Source: an uncultured Treponema sp. (GTDB lineage: Bacteria; Spirochaetota; Spirochaetia; Treponematales; Treponemataceae). From it: 42,551 nucleotides of DNA. Position numbers and translations under genes: made by a program. The notes beneath the pieces are model-generated. The model saw nothing but the letters and a program-made list of their open reading frames with translations, did no database searches and was not told the origin of the DNA. The DNA lies in the NCBI GenBank assembly GCA_947178095.1, contig CAMWWZ010000012.1, forward strand, positions 1-42,551. The letters run 5' to 3'. This document shows, piece by piece, positions 9,186-17,704 of the stretch. Position 1 is the stretch's first letter; each line of letters begins with the position of its first letter.

Positions 9186-9887
9186 ATGGCTTTCATTGAA
9201 TTGAAAAACGTTTGCAAAATTTATACTATGGGCGAAGTAAAAATCCACGCTCTTAACGATGTCTCTTTCGAAATTGAAAAAGGCGAACTTGTGTGCATAT
9301 TGGGTCAATCCGGAGCTGGAAAAACAACTTGCTTGAATATTCTCGGCGGAATGGACAGATTGACGGACGGCGAATTGATTGTCGATGGAAAACACATCAA
9401 CAAACTTTCTGAAAGGGAATTGACAAAATATCGAAGAAACGACATTGGATTTGTTTTTCAATTTTACAATTTAATCGGAAATATGACAGCCTTGGAAAAT
9501 GTGGAGCTCGCGAATCAATTGTGTTCCGACCATTTGGATCCGAACAAGATTTTGGAAAAAGTCGGGCTCGCCGAAAGAAAAGACAATTTTCCTTCGCAAC
9601 TTTCAGGCGGAGAACAACAGCGAGTTGCCATCGCGCGCGCAATTTCCAAAAATCCAAAATTGTTGCTTTGCGATGAGCCGACCGGCGCATTGGATTACAA
9701 GACTGGAAAACAAATTTTGAAATTGCTTGAAAGCACGTGCCGGAAAGACAACATAACGGTCATCATCATCACGCATAATTCCGCAATAGCGGAAGTGGCA
9801 GACAAAATCATAAAATTCAAAAATGGCGGCGTTGAAGAAATCATGAAAAATCCTCATCCGAAAAACATTGACGACGTAGAGTGGTAA
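9186..9887 (+). CDS. ABC transporter ATP-binding protein (MacB/LolD-type)
   Basis: Walker [10 protein letters not shown], signature [14 protein letters not shown], Walker [13 protein letters not shown]. Confidence 0.95.
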   Translation: MAFIELKNVCKIYTMGEVKIHALNDVSFEIEKGELVCILGQSGAGKTTCLNILGGMDRLTDGELIVDGKHINKLSERELTKYRRNDIGFVFQFYNLIGNMTALENVELANQLCSDHLDPNKILEKVGLAERKDNFPSQLSGGEQQRVAIARAISKNPKLLLCDEPTGALDYKTGKQILKLLESTCRKDNITVIIITHNSAIAEVADKIIKFKNGGVEEIMKNPHPKNIDDVEW

Positions 9888-9888
9888 A

Positions 9889-12345
9889 ATGAAAAACATA
9901 TTCGCAAAACATATTTTTAGAAAAATAAAAGGCAACTTAAAAAGATTTTTTTCTTTGGTTTGCATGTCTTTTCTCGGAGTCGGATTTTTTTCGGGCATTC
10001 AATCTACTGGACCTGATTTGTTAAAAACTTTGGATGTTTTTTGTGACGACCAAGAATTCTATGACATAGAAATTGTCTCTACGATGGGTTTGACAAATGA
10101 CGATGTGGAAGAATTGCGAAAAATTGAAAATGTCGAAAAAGCCATCGGCACTTACAGGAAAGACGTTTATTTGAATTTCGCGGACAATGCGTTCGTCGTA
10201 AGATTGATTGGCATTGATGATGAAATCAATAGATTGATTTTGGAAGATGGAAATTTGCCGAAAAACGAAAACGAGATTTTGGTAGCTTCAAAATTGCTCG
10301 ATGAAAACAAATTGAAAATTGGCGATGTCATTGTTTTGGAAAACGCGGAATATAAAATTGTCGGCACGGCTTTGAGTCCGCTTTATTTTTATAACGAAAT
10401 GCCTTCGACAAATCTTGGCAATGGAAAAATAGATTATTACGCTTATTCGATTATGCCAAGCGAAGACGCTTTCACAAATATCTATATACAAGTTTCAGGC
10501 GCGGAGCAATATCTTACGAACAGCGATGAATATCTTAAAAAAATTGAAAGCGCGATGAGCAATGTCGAGGAAATAAAAGAAGCGAGGGAAAATGCAAGAT
10601 TCGAAAATATCTACGACGAATATTTGAAAAACGCGGCATCAATGGAAATGCCCGTGGACACGTCAAATTTGGAAAGACCACATTGGTATGTTTGGGACAG
10701 AAAGGAAAACGATAGTTATGACGGACTTCTCAGCGCGAGCGACAATTTGAAAAAAATCGGCGACGTATTTCCAATCATATTTTTTGCGATAGCAGTTTTG
10801 GTAAGTTTGATTTCAATGATGAGAATGGTGGAAGAAGATCGCACGGAAAACGGAACTTTGAAATCGCTAGGATTCGGAAGTTTCGACATCACGGCAAAAT
10901 ACATAACTTATTCATTGATTGCGACTGTCTCCGGCGGAATTCTTGGAATGATTGCAGGGCCAGTTTTGCTCCCGAATCTTATTTGGAATATTTACAAAGA
11001 ATTGTTCCACATACCGAAATTCTCTTATGAAGTGAACAATGTTTCGGGAGCAGTCGGATTGCTGATTTGCATTTTCTGCATTTGCGGAACGGCGGTGTTC
11101 GTGTCTTTGAAAAATTTGCGAAATGTTCCTGCCAATTTAATGCGTCCGAAGCCGCCGAAAAACGGAAAAAAAATTATTTTGGAAAAAATAAGATGGCTGT
11201 GGAAGCGACTTAAGTTTTCCAATAAAATCACTGTAAGAAATATTTTCCGTTACAAAAGCCGAGTCATTACGACAATCATAGGAATCGCCGGCTGCACCGC
11301 TTTGATTCTCGCGGGCTTCGGCCTGAAAGATTCTTTGAAAGATGTTGTCGATTATCAATTCGATTCAATTTTGAATTACGATAAAATATTTGTTTTAAAA
11401 GACAATGCCGACAAAGAAGCGATAATAAATGAATTGCGAAAAAATGATTTTATAAAATATATTGTAGAAGTGAACATGGGAAGCGTCACAGTCAAAGGCG
11501 CGAACAAAAAACAAGAAGTGACTTTAATTGTCGCAAGCAATGACGAAGATTTGAAAAAAGCCGTTGTTTTGAATGATGTCAACAGTGAAAAAACAAATTT
11601 GATTGTGAGCGACGGAAAAGCGATTATAAGCGAAAAAACTTCCAGGCTTTTGAATTTAAGCGAAGGCGACGAAATTGTTTTGGTCGATAAAAAAAATAAT
11701 GAATATCGTTTGCAAATAGAATACGTCATAGAAAATTACATCAATCAATATGTTTTCATAGCAAGAAAAACTTATGAAGAAAAATTCGCCGATTACAAAA
11801 CGAGTTCGCTTTTGCTTGCGTTCAACGATATTTCAGAAGAAGAAAGCAATCGTTTCAATGAAGAATATATTAAAAAGCCCGAAATAATTTCTATTGTTGA
11901 CAATTCCGATGTCAAGGAAAACATAAAAAAAATTCTTGGCTCAATCAATTCAATCGTAGTTATTTTGATTGTCGCCGCCGCATTGCTCGCATTCGTAGTT
12001 TTGTACAATTTGTCGAACATCAACATAAGCGAGCGCAAGCGAGAAATCGCGACTTTAAAAGTTTTGGGATTTTATCACAGCGAAGTTGACAATTACATTA
12101 CAAGGGAAAGCGTGATTTTAACAGTTATAGGAATTGCAATAGGATTGTTTGCCGGAAGCCATTTGAGCTATTTTATAATTTCGACTTGCGAACCTGATTA
12201 CATTATGTTTGTAAGACATGTGGATAAATTGAGTTATGTCGCGGCGGCACTTATAACAATTGCGTTTACTTTTATCGTCAATTTTGCAACGCATTTTAAT
12301 TTGAAAAAAATCGACATGATTGATTCATTGAAAAATGTGGAATAA
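9889..12345 (+). CDS. ABC transporter permease, FtsX-like/MacB family
   Basis: 818 aa with two FtsX-like TM blocks and a large extracytoplasmic domain; directly follows the ATPase gene. Confidence 0.9.
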   Translation: MKNIFAKHIFRKIKGNLKRFFSLVCMSFLGVGFFSGIQSTGPDLLKTLDVFCDDQEFYDIEIVSTMGLTNDDVEELRKIENVEKAIGTYRKDVYLNFADNAFVVRLIGIDDEINRLILEDGNLPKNENEILVASKLLDENKLKIGDVIVLENAEYKIVGTALSPLYFYNEMPSTNLGNGKIDYYAYSIMPSEDAFTNIYIQVSGAEQYLTNSDEYLKKIESAMSNVEEIKEARENARFENIYDEYLKNAASMEMPVDTSNLERPHWYVWDRKENDSYDGLLSASDNLKKIGDVFPIIFFAIAVLVSLISMMRMVEEDRTENGTLKSLGFGSFDITAKYITYSLIATVSGGILGMIAGPVLLPNLIWNIYKELFHIPKFSYEVNNVSGAVGLLICIFCICGTAVFVSLKNLRNVPANLMRPKPPKNGKKIILEKIRWLWKRLKFSNKITVRNIFRYKSRVITTIIGIAGCTALILAGFGLKDSLKDVVDYQFDSILNYDKIFVLKDNADKEAIINELRKNDFIKYIVEVNMGSVTVKGANKKQEVTLIVASNDEDLKKAVVLNDVNSEKTNLIVSDGKAIISEKTSRLLNLSEGDEIVLVDKKNNEYRLQIEYVIENYINQYVFIARKTYEEKFADYKTSSLLLAFNDISEEESNRFNEEYIKKPEIISIVDNSDVKENIKKILGSINSIVVILIVAAALLAFVVLYNLSNINISERKREIATLKVLGFYHSEVDNYITRESVILTVIGIAIGLFAGSHLSYFIISTCEPDYIMFVRHVDKLSYVAAALITIAFTFIVNFATHFNLKKIDMIDSLKNVE

Positions 12346-12483
12346 AATTTTAGCATTTGCGCATTTATTTTTTGCGATAATGCTTCCGCATTTTTAAATG
12401 ACATTTTGCGGCGCGAGTCGGCAGCGCATTTATTTTTTCATAAACAATAATTGCCGCAAATTGCGTGTGGGCAATTATGAAAA

Positions 12484-13413
12484 TTATTTTATTTCCGAAC
12501 TTTTGAACTTCAATTCCTGGCTTTTTATGCTCACAGTAGTTTGCGGCGCGACTGATTTCGTGATGAACGTGTTTCCGCCGATGACGCAATTTTTTCCAAT
12601 TACCGTGTTGCCGCCCAAAATCGACGCGCCGGAATAAATCGTAACGTTGTCTTCGATTGTCGGATGTCGCTTCACGCCTTTTAATTTTTGACCGCCGTTT
12701 GTGCTTATCGCGCCGAGAGTCACGCCTTGATAAATTTTTACATGCTCGCCAATGACCGTAGTTTCGCCGATGACGATTCCCGTTCCGTGATCGATAAAAA
12801 AATATTTTCCAATCGTCGCGCCGGGATGAATGTCGATTCCCGTGCGGCTGTGCGCGAACTCAGTCAAAATGCGCGGAATGAGCGGCACGTCCAAAACGAA
12901 AATTTCGTGCGCGAGCCGATTCACGGTGATGGCATAAAATCCAGGATAAGACAAAATGATTTCGGTTTTGTCGAACGCGGCAGGATCGCCGTCGAACGCC
13001 GCCTGCAAGTCCGTTTCCAAAAATTCCCGAACGCGCGGAATTCTTTCGAAAAATTCGTGCGTGATGGCTCGCGCTTTTTCTCGCAATTTTTTTTCATCGA
13101 AATTGTTTTCGCCGTGCGGCGCAGAATTTTCAGGAAGTTTTTTCAACGCCAAAAAAATCTGCTTGTTCAAAATCAGCATCACTTCACGGCACAAAACCGA
13201 AATGTAAATTTCTTGGTCGCTGACTTTAAAATCGCGCTCGCGGAAAAATCCCGGAAAAATAATCCGAAAAAATTTTTCAATCAGGCTTTGAATCAAAATT
13301 ACGTCAAGCTCGACTTCATCGTTCGCCTTGTTTATGAAAAAATTTTCTTTTTTATAATGCGACAAAATTTCGCGAATCGCGCGACTTTCCACTTGTTCAA
13401 GGTTGTACGACAT
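12484..13413 (-). CDS. cysE: Serine O-acetyltransferase (EpsC/CysE-type)
   Basis: Left-handed beta-helix hexapeptides; [29 protein letters not shown] and [11 protein letters not shown]. Confidence 0.92.
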   Translation of the reverse strand: MSYNLEQVESRAIREILSHYKKENFFINKANDEVELDVILIQSLIEKFFRIIFPGFFRERDFKVSDQEIYISVLCREVMLILNKQIFLALKKLPENSAPHGENNFDEKKLREKARAITHEFFERIPRVREFLETDLQAAFDGDPAAFDKTEIILSYPGFYAITVNRLAHEIFVLDVPLIPRILTEFAHSRTGIDIHPGATIGKYFFIDHGTGIVIGETTVIGEHVKIYQGVTLGAISTNGGQKLKGVKRHPTIEDNVTIYSGASILGGNTVIGKNCVIGGNTFITKSVAPQTTVSIKSQELKFKSSEIK

Positions 13414-13495
13414 AAAAGCAGTTTAGCAGATTTTCGTATTTTATTAAAGTGGTTTTGTATTTTGCATTTATGCAAGGAATTTACGAAATTCGGTA

Positions 13496-13577
13496 AAAAC
13501 GCAGTGAGTTTTGGGTAAAAAGTCAGTGAGTTTTTTTTAAAAGTCAGTGAGTTTTCATATAAAACTCACTGACTTTT
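13496..13577. repeat. Repeat cluster aaaaGTCAGTGAGtttt: two exact and one degenerate direct copies plus one inverted copy
   Basis: Copies at 13496-13512 (gcagtgag variant), 13517-13534 and 13539-13555; inverted at 13561-13577. The last two form a perfect 17-bp stem with CATAT loop. Confidence 0.85.
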
Positions 13578-13635
13578 TGGCAAAATTCCGAAAAAAAATT
13601 TGACGATTTAGAAAATTTTTAGTATATTTAAACTG

Positions 13636-13722
13636 TATCTTTCGGCCGAAGATATGGGGTTCGTTGGACCTCGAAAAAATCGCTAGCGGAGGTGCTTATC
13701 GGGTACTTCAAAATTATTTTAT
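13636..13722 (+). promoter_or_regulatory. Candidate structured 5' leader of the HU-like gene
   Basis: Three consecutive potential stems: TATCTT/AAGATA (loop tcggccg), GGGGTTC/GGACCTC, GAGGTGC/GTACTTC (G.U pairs included). Confidence 0.4.
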
Positions 13723-13738
13723 TGAGGAGGAATGCATT

Positions 13739-14113
13739 ATGATGTATTCTGTAACAAAGAGGCAGAATCCTCTTGATCGCAAGAGTGATTCTAAGTATTA
13801 TGCTGTGGCGGCATATGGCGAGGAAATCGACGTCAATGATTTGGCGAAAGAAATTTCCAAGTCCTGCACGCTGACGCCGACAGATATTGTGGCTGTTATC
13901 GAGAGTTTCTTGGATAAAATGCCTCAATATCTGAAAAACTCAAACCGCATCAGGCTGAACAAGTTTGGAATCTTCAAGCTCTCATTTAGTTCTGTTGGGC
14001 AAGAAAGCGAAGACGACGTGAGTTCTAAAGATATTAAGAACGTTCGCGTGCTCTTTATGCCGAGTGCCGAGCTTAAAAAAGAATTGTCTGATGTGGGCTA
14101 CACAAGGAAGTAG
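13739..14113 (+). CDS. HU-family DNA-binding protein (Bacteroidetes-type HU-related/HU-HIG style)
   Basis: KRQNPLDRKSDSKYYAVAAYGEEIDVNDLAKEIS...NSNRIRLNKFGIFKLSF; GAGGAGG upstream of ATGATG. TTG 13664 in the ORF track is unlikely to be the start. Confidence 0.75.
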   Translation: MMYSVTKRQNPLDRKSDSKYYAVAAYGEEIDVNDLAKEISKSCTLTPTDIVAVIESFLDKMPQYLKNSNRIRLNKFGIFKLSFSSVGQESEDDVSSKDIKNVRVLFMPSAELKKELSDVGYTRK

Positions 14114-14253
14114 GTACAGCTTCTTGAGGTAGCAAAAAAAATGTACCCAATATCAGTCCGGAAAGACTTAAAACTTCAAAATTATTTGAAATCAATTATA
14201 TTGATTTAAGGTTCAAGTGCCTGTAAATGTGAGTGCTTGCCGTACAAAAAAGT

Positions 14254-14298
14254 AAAATCCCATACGTCAGGTTTTCCTGCTTCGTATGGGATTTTTTT
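14254..14298 (+). terminator. Rho-independent terminator
   Basis: AAAATCCCATACG ... CGTATGGGATTTTTTT. Confidence 0.85.
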
Positions 14299-14359
14299 AT
14301 GCGCAGCCATCGCCAGTTCATGTCGCTTTCGCAACTTGTGCTTTTGGGAAAGCCGAAAA

Positions 14360-15190
14360 TTATTTCAACCGCTCAACCAAAAACGGAATCGCCTTTTCGA
14401 ACTTTACGCCGTAAAAATGCTCGGGGTCGGGTAGAGTTTGCTTCATCGATTCAACTACAAAGTCGGCCGCGATTGTAGCCGCTTCCAAAGCCGGCTTTCC
14501 GCGAAGAAGCGCGCCTGTGAATGCCGCCGCATAAACGTCGCCAGTTCCGTGCATTGAAGCGGCGAGCCGTTCGGTAAAATAGTATTCGGTTTTGTTTCCG
14601 TCAAAAACCGCCACGCCGAGCTTGTCCGCTTCAAAACTAACGCCCGTGAGTACGACGTTTTTCGCTCCCATTTCATGCAAGCCTCGCGCGATTCTCTCGA
14701 TATAATTTTTGTCGTAGCCGCTTTCGATAAAAGGCTCGTTCAAAAGCAATGTCGCTTCGGTGAGATTCGGCAAAATGTAGTCGGCTTCTTTTACAAGCCG
14801 CGCCATCTCTTTCGGGAAGTCCGAATCAAATCCTGCATAAAGTTTGCCATTATCCGCCATCGCAGGATCGATGATTTTCAGTGCGTCCGCCCGAGCCGAT
14901 TTTTTGAAGATTTCCAAAATGTGCGGAATCTGCGCTTTTGAAACATAGCCTGTATAGAACGCGCTGAAATCGATTTTTTCTTTGAGCCATTGTTCCAAGA
15001 TTTTCGGCATTTCGTCCGTGAGATCGCGGAATGTCCACGCGCCAAAACCTTTTCCTGTATGGTTTGAAAGAACTGAACTCGGAAGAATCGCCGTTTCGAT
15101 TCCGCACGCGCTCGTGATTGGCAGTGCGACTGTAAGAGAACATTGTCCCACGCATGAAATGTCTTGAATAGTAAGCAAACGCTGATCCAT
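14360..15190 (-). CDS. Pyridoxamine/pyridoxal kinase (PdxY/PdxK-type, ribokinase-like)
   Basis: MDQRLLTIQDISCVGQCSLTVALPITSACGIETAILPSSVLSNHTG; DPAMADNGKLY; HGTGDVYAAAFTGAL. Start set at ATG 15190 rather than 15259. Confidence 0.9.
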   Translation of the reverse strand: MDQRLLTIQDISCVGQCSLTVALPITSACGIETAILPSSVLSNHTGKGFGAWTFRDLTDEMPKILEQWLKEKIDFSAFYTGYVSKAQIPHILEIFKKSARADALKIIDPAMADNGKLYAGFDSDFPKEMARLVKEADYILPNLTEATLLLNEPFIESGYDKNYIERIARGLHEMGAKNVVLTGVSFEADKLGVAVFDGNKTEYYFTERLAASMHGTGDVYAAAFTGALLRGKPALEAATIAADFVVESMKQTLPDPEHFYGVKFEKAIPFLVERLK

Positions 15191-15311
15191 GATTTTCCTC
15201 GCTTTGAAATAAATTATGTTGAAATGATACAAAATTTCTGGTATTATTGATATATCCAATTTTTCAAAAAATTTATAATGCCAGTTTTTTCAAAGCGTGT
15301 AAGGCGGCGAT

Positions 15312-16736
15312 ATGATTACAATTGATTTCAGCAAGCGGAAAGATTTGACTTTGTGCGAATATCTTTATCGCTCGATAAAAAAACAAATCTTAAGCGGAAA
15401 ACTCGCCGCGCGAGAGCGGCTTCCTTCAAGACGCTTGCTTGCCGAGCATCTGCGAGTGAGCGTGATTACCGTGCAAAATGCATACGCGCGACTGATCAGC
15501 GAAGGTTATATTTATTCTATCGAAAAGAAAGGTTTTTTTGTGGAAGAAATTCTTTCGCAAAATTTTCCTGTCCAAGAAAAATCTGCAAATATTTTTCCGC
15601 AGAAAAAATCGACGCGAGAGAAGAGAGCAAAAAAATATTTTGCGGATTTGAAAAGCAATTCCACGAGCTTTGAAAAATTTCCTTTCGCGCTTTGGGCGAA
15701 AATCATGCGGCAGGTTTTGAATTCAGGCGACGAGCGGCTTTTGTCGCGCGTTCCTTTGGGCGGCGCGCTTGAATTGCGAAAAGCGATTTGTTCGCACTTG
15801 CGCCAATTCCGAATGATTGACGTGGACGCGGAACAAATTTTCATCGGCGCGGGAACGGATTTTATCTATTCGATGCTGTTGCAATTTTTGGGAACGAAAA
15901 AAAAATATGCCGTGGAAAATCCCGGTTACAAGCAACTTGATTCTGTCGCAAAACTTTGCGGCGCAAAATGCGTTCCTGTGAATTTGGACGAAAACGGAAT
16001 CAGCGTGGAAAATTTGAAAAAAAGTCGCGCGCAAATTGTTCACGTTTCGCCGCAGCATCATTTTCCCACTGGAATTGTCATGCCGTACAAACGCCGCGCG
16101 CAACTTTTGGATTGGGCGGCGGAATGCGAAGACCGTTTCATAATTGAAGACGATTATGACAGCGAGTTTAGATTTGACGGAATGCCCATCGAGCCGCTTT
16201 TTTCTTCCGATAAAAATTCGCGCGTCATTTACATCAACACTTTTTCAAAGACTCTTTCCCCCTCCTTCAGGATAAGCTATATGGTTTTGCCGAAAAAATT
16301 GCTGAAAGAATTTTTTTCGCGCATGGGATTTTTTTCATGCCCTGTAACTTCGTTCGAGCAATTTGCGCTGGCGCGTTTCATCGAGGACGGGCATTATGAA
16401 AAGCATTTGAACAGGATGAAAAATTATTATCGAAGTTTGCGCAATGATTTTATTGCCGCGCTTCAAAAAAGCAAAATCCGTTCAATCGCGAAAATCAAGG
16501 AAGAAAATTCTGGCTTGCATTTTCTTTTGCAAGTTGAATCAAAGTTGCGCGGCGATGAATTGCGCGCTCGGCTTAACGCGAGCGGAATTAATATTGCGCT
16601 TTTGAGCGATTTTTATTATGATGCGATTGATGAAAATTCTGCGGCGCAAAAAAGTTTCGTCGTAAATTATTCAGGATTGAAAAAAGAAAAAATTGTGCCG
16701 ACAGTGCGGAAAATGGAAAAAGTTTTTTTCGAATAA
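15312..16736 (+). CDS. MocR/PdxR-family regulator (GntR HTH plus aminotransferase-like domain)
   Basis: N-terminal GntR wHTH (AARERLPSRRLLAEHLRVSVITVQNAYARLISEGYI); C-terminal fold-type I aminotransferase with FSKTLSPSFRISYM; divergent from the pyridoxal kinase gene. Confidence 0.93.
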   Translation: MITIDFSKRKDLTLCEYLYRSIKKQILSGKLAARERLPSRRLLAEHLRVSVITVQNAYARLISEGYIYSIEKKGFFVEEILSQNFPVQEKSANIFPQKKSTREKRAKKYFADLKSNSTSFEKFPFALWAKIMRQVLNSGDERLLSRVPLGGALELRKAICSHLRQFRMIDVDAEQIFIGAGTDFIYSMLLQFLGTKKKYAVENPGYKQLDSVAKLCGAKCVPVNLDENGISVENLKKSRAQIVHVSPQHHFPTGIVMPYKRRAQLLDWAAECEDRFIIEDDYDSEFRFDGMPIEPLFSSDKNSRVIYINTFSKTLSPSFRISYMVLPKKLLKEFFSRMGFFSCPVTSFEQFALARFIEDGHYEKHLNRMKNYYRSLRNDFIAALQKSKIRSIAKIKEENSGLHFLLQVESKLRGDELRARLNASGINIALLSDFYYDAIDENSAAQKSFVVNYSGLKKEKIVPTVRKMEKVFFE

Positions 16737-16767
16737 AAAAAGGCGCGAAAATATCGCGCCTTTTTTT
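16734..16767 (+). terminator. Rho-independent terminator
   Basis: AAAAAAAGGCGCGA-AAATA-TCGCGCCTTTTTTT. Confidence 0.9.
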
Positions 16768-16841
16768 AATTAAGACTTGTCGCCATTTTTTAGCGTTGAT
16801 TTTGCATTGTCAAGAAATTTTCATTATGATATAATTTTCCG

Positions 16842-17603
16842 ATGAAAAAAAATTCGCAAAGCAGAATTCAGATTCTTTACCAAGACAAAAATCTTGCCGT
16901 AATTTTCAAGCCAGAAAATTTATTGAGCGTTCCTTATGAAGGATGTCGCGCAAAAACTGCGCTTGACTTGCTTGAACAAATTATGCGAAAAACCGGAACT
17001 TATTCCGCGAAGCACAAGCCTTTTGCCGTGCACCGCCTTGACCGCGACACTTCGGGCGTGATGATGTTTGCCTTGAATGAAAATTCGAAAAAAATAATTA
17101 TGGACGGCTGGCAAAAAATTGTTACGGCTAGGACGTATCGCGCCGTCGCCGAAAATCCAAAAAATGCCCGCGCCGCATTGCCTGAATCCGGCACGATTTC
17201 AAAACCGCTTGCCTACAATGCGTATAATTTGGCGTTCGTTCCAAAGGAGGGGGAAAGCTTCAAAACCGTGAGCGCGATTACGGATTACAAAATTATTCGG
17301 CGCGGAAAAAATTACACTTTGTTTGAATTGAATTTGAATACGGGAAGAAAAAATCAAATTCGCGCGCATTTGGCAAGTGCCGGATATCCGCTTGCGGGCG
17401 ACAAAAATTATCGCGCTAAAACGAATCCTTTTGGACGGCTTGCGTTGCACGCGCGGCTTTTGGAATTCGAGCATCCTTTTACAAAAGAAAAATTGCGCTT
17501 TGAAATTCCCGAGCCTGAAAATTGGCAGAAATTTGTGGAGGGGAACGAGGCGCGCTCTTCGCCCGCTATAAATATTGGAAAGAAATCTCGCGCAGATTTT
17601 TAA
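16842..17603 (+). CDS. RluA-family pseudouridine synthase
   Basis: HRLDRDTSGVMMFAL motif, LNTGRKNQIRAHLASAGYPLAGDKNY. Confidence 0.93.
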   Translation: MKKNSQSRIQILYQDKNLAVIFKPENLLSVPYEGCRAKTALDLLEQIMRKTGTYSAKHKPFAVHRLDRDTSGVMMFALNENSKKIIMDGWQKIVTARTYRAVAENPKNARAALPESGTISKPLAYNAYNLAFVPKEGESFKTVSAITDYKIIRRGKNYTLFELNLNTGRKNQIRAHLASAGYPLAGDKNYRAKTNPFGRLALHARLLEFEHPFTKEKLRFEIPEPENWQKFVEGNEARSSPAINIGKKSRADF

Positions 17604-17645
17604 AGCCAAGTTTGTGGGAAGATGAAATGGCAGATTCAGTGGTGC

Positions 17646-17677
17646 AAAAAAATAAGCGACGCAAATTTGCGCCGCTT
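17646..17677 (-). terminator. Terminator for the CotH-like gene
   Basis: On minus strand AAGCGGCGCAAATTTGCGTCGCTTATTTTTTT. Confidence 0.75.
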
Positions 17678-17704
17678 GCGGTTACTTGGGCAGAATGGAT
17701 ATTG

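Noticed and set aside
9186-12345. ABC ATPase/permease pair as a novel antimicrobial exporter system
   Set aside because: Standard MacB/FtsX-like pair with no associated peptide, TolC or two-component genes in the window; nothing specific to support novelty.
12688-13518. 276-aa plus-strand ORF opposite cysE
   Set aside because: Antisense to a clear serine acetyltransferase; composition typical of shadow ORFs.
13496-13577. CRISPR array
   Set aside because: Only a few short copies, one inverted, spacers of about 5 nt; no cas genes.
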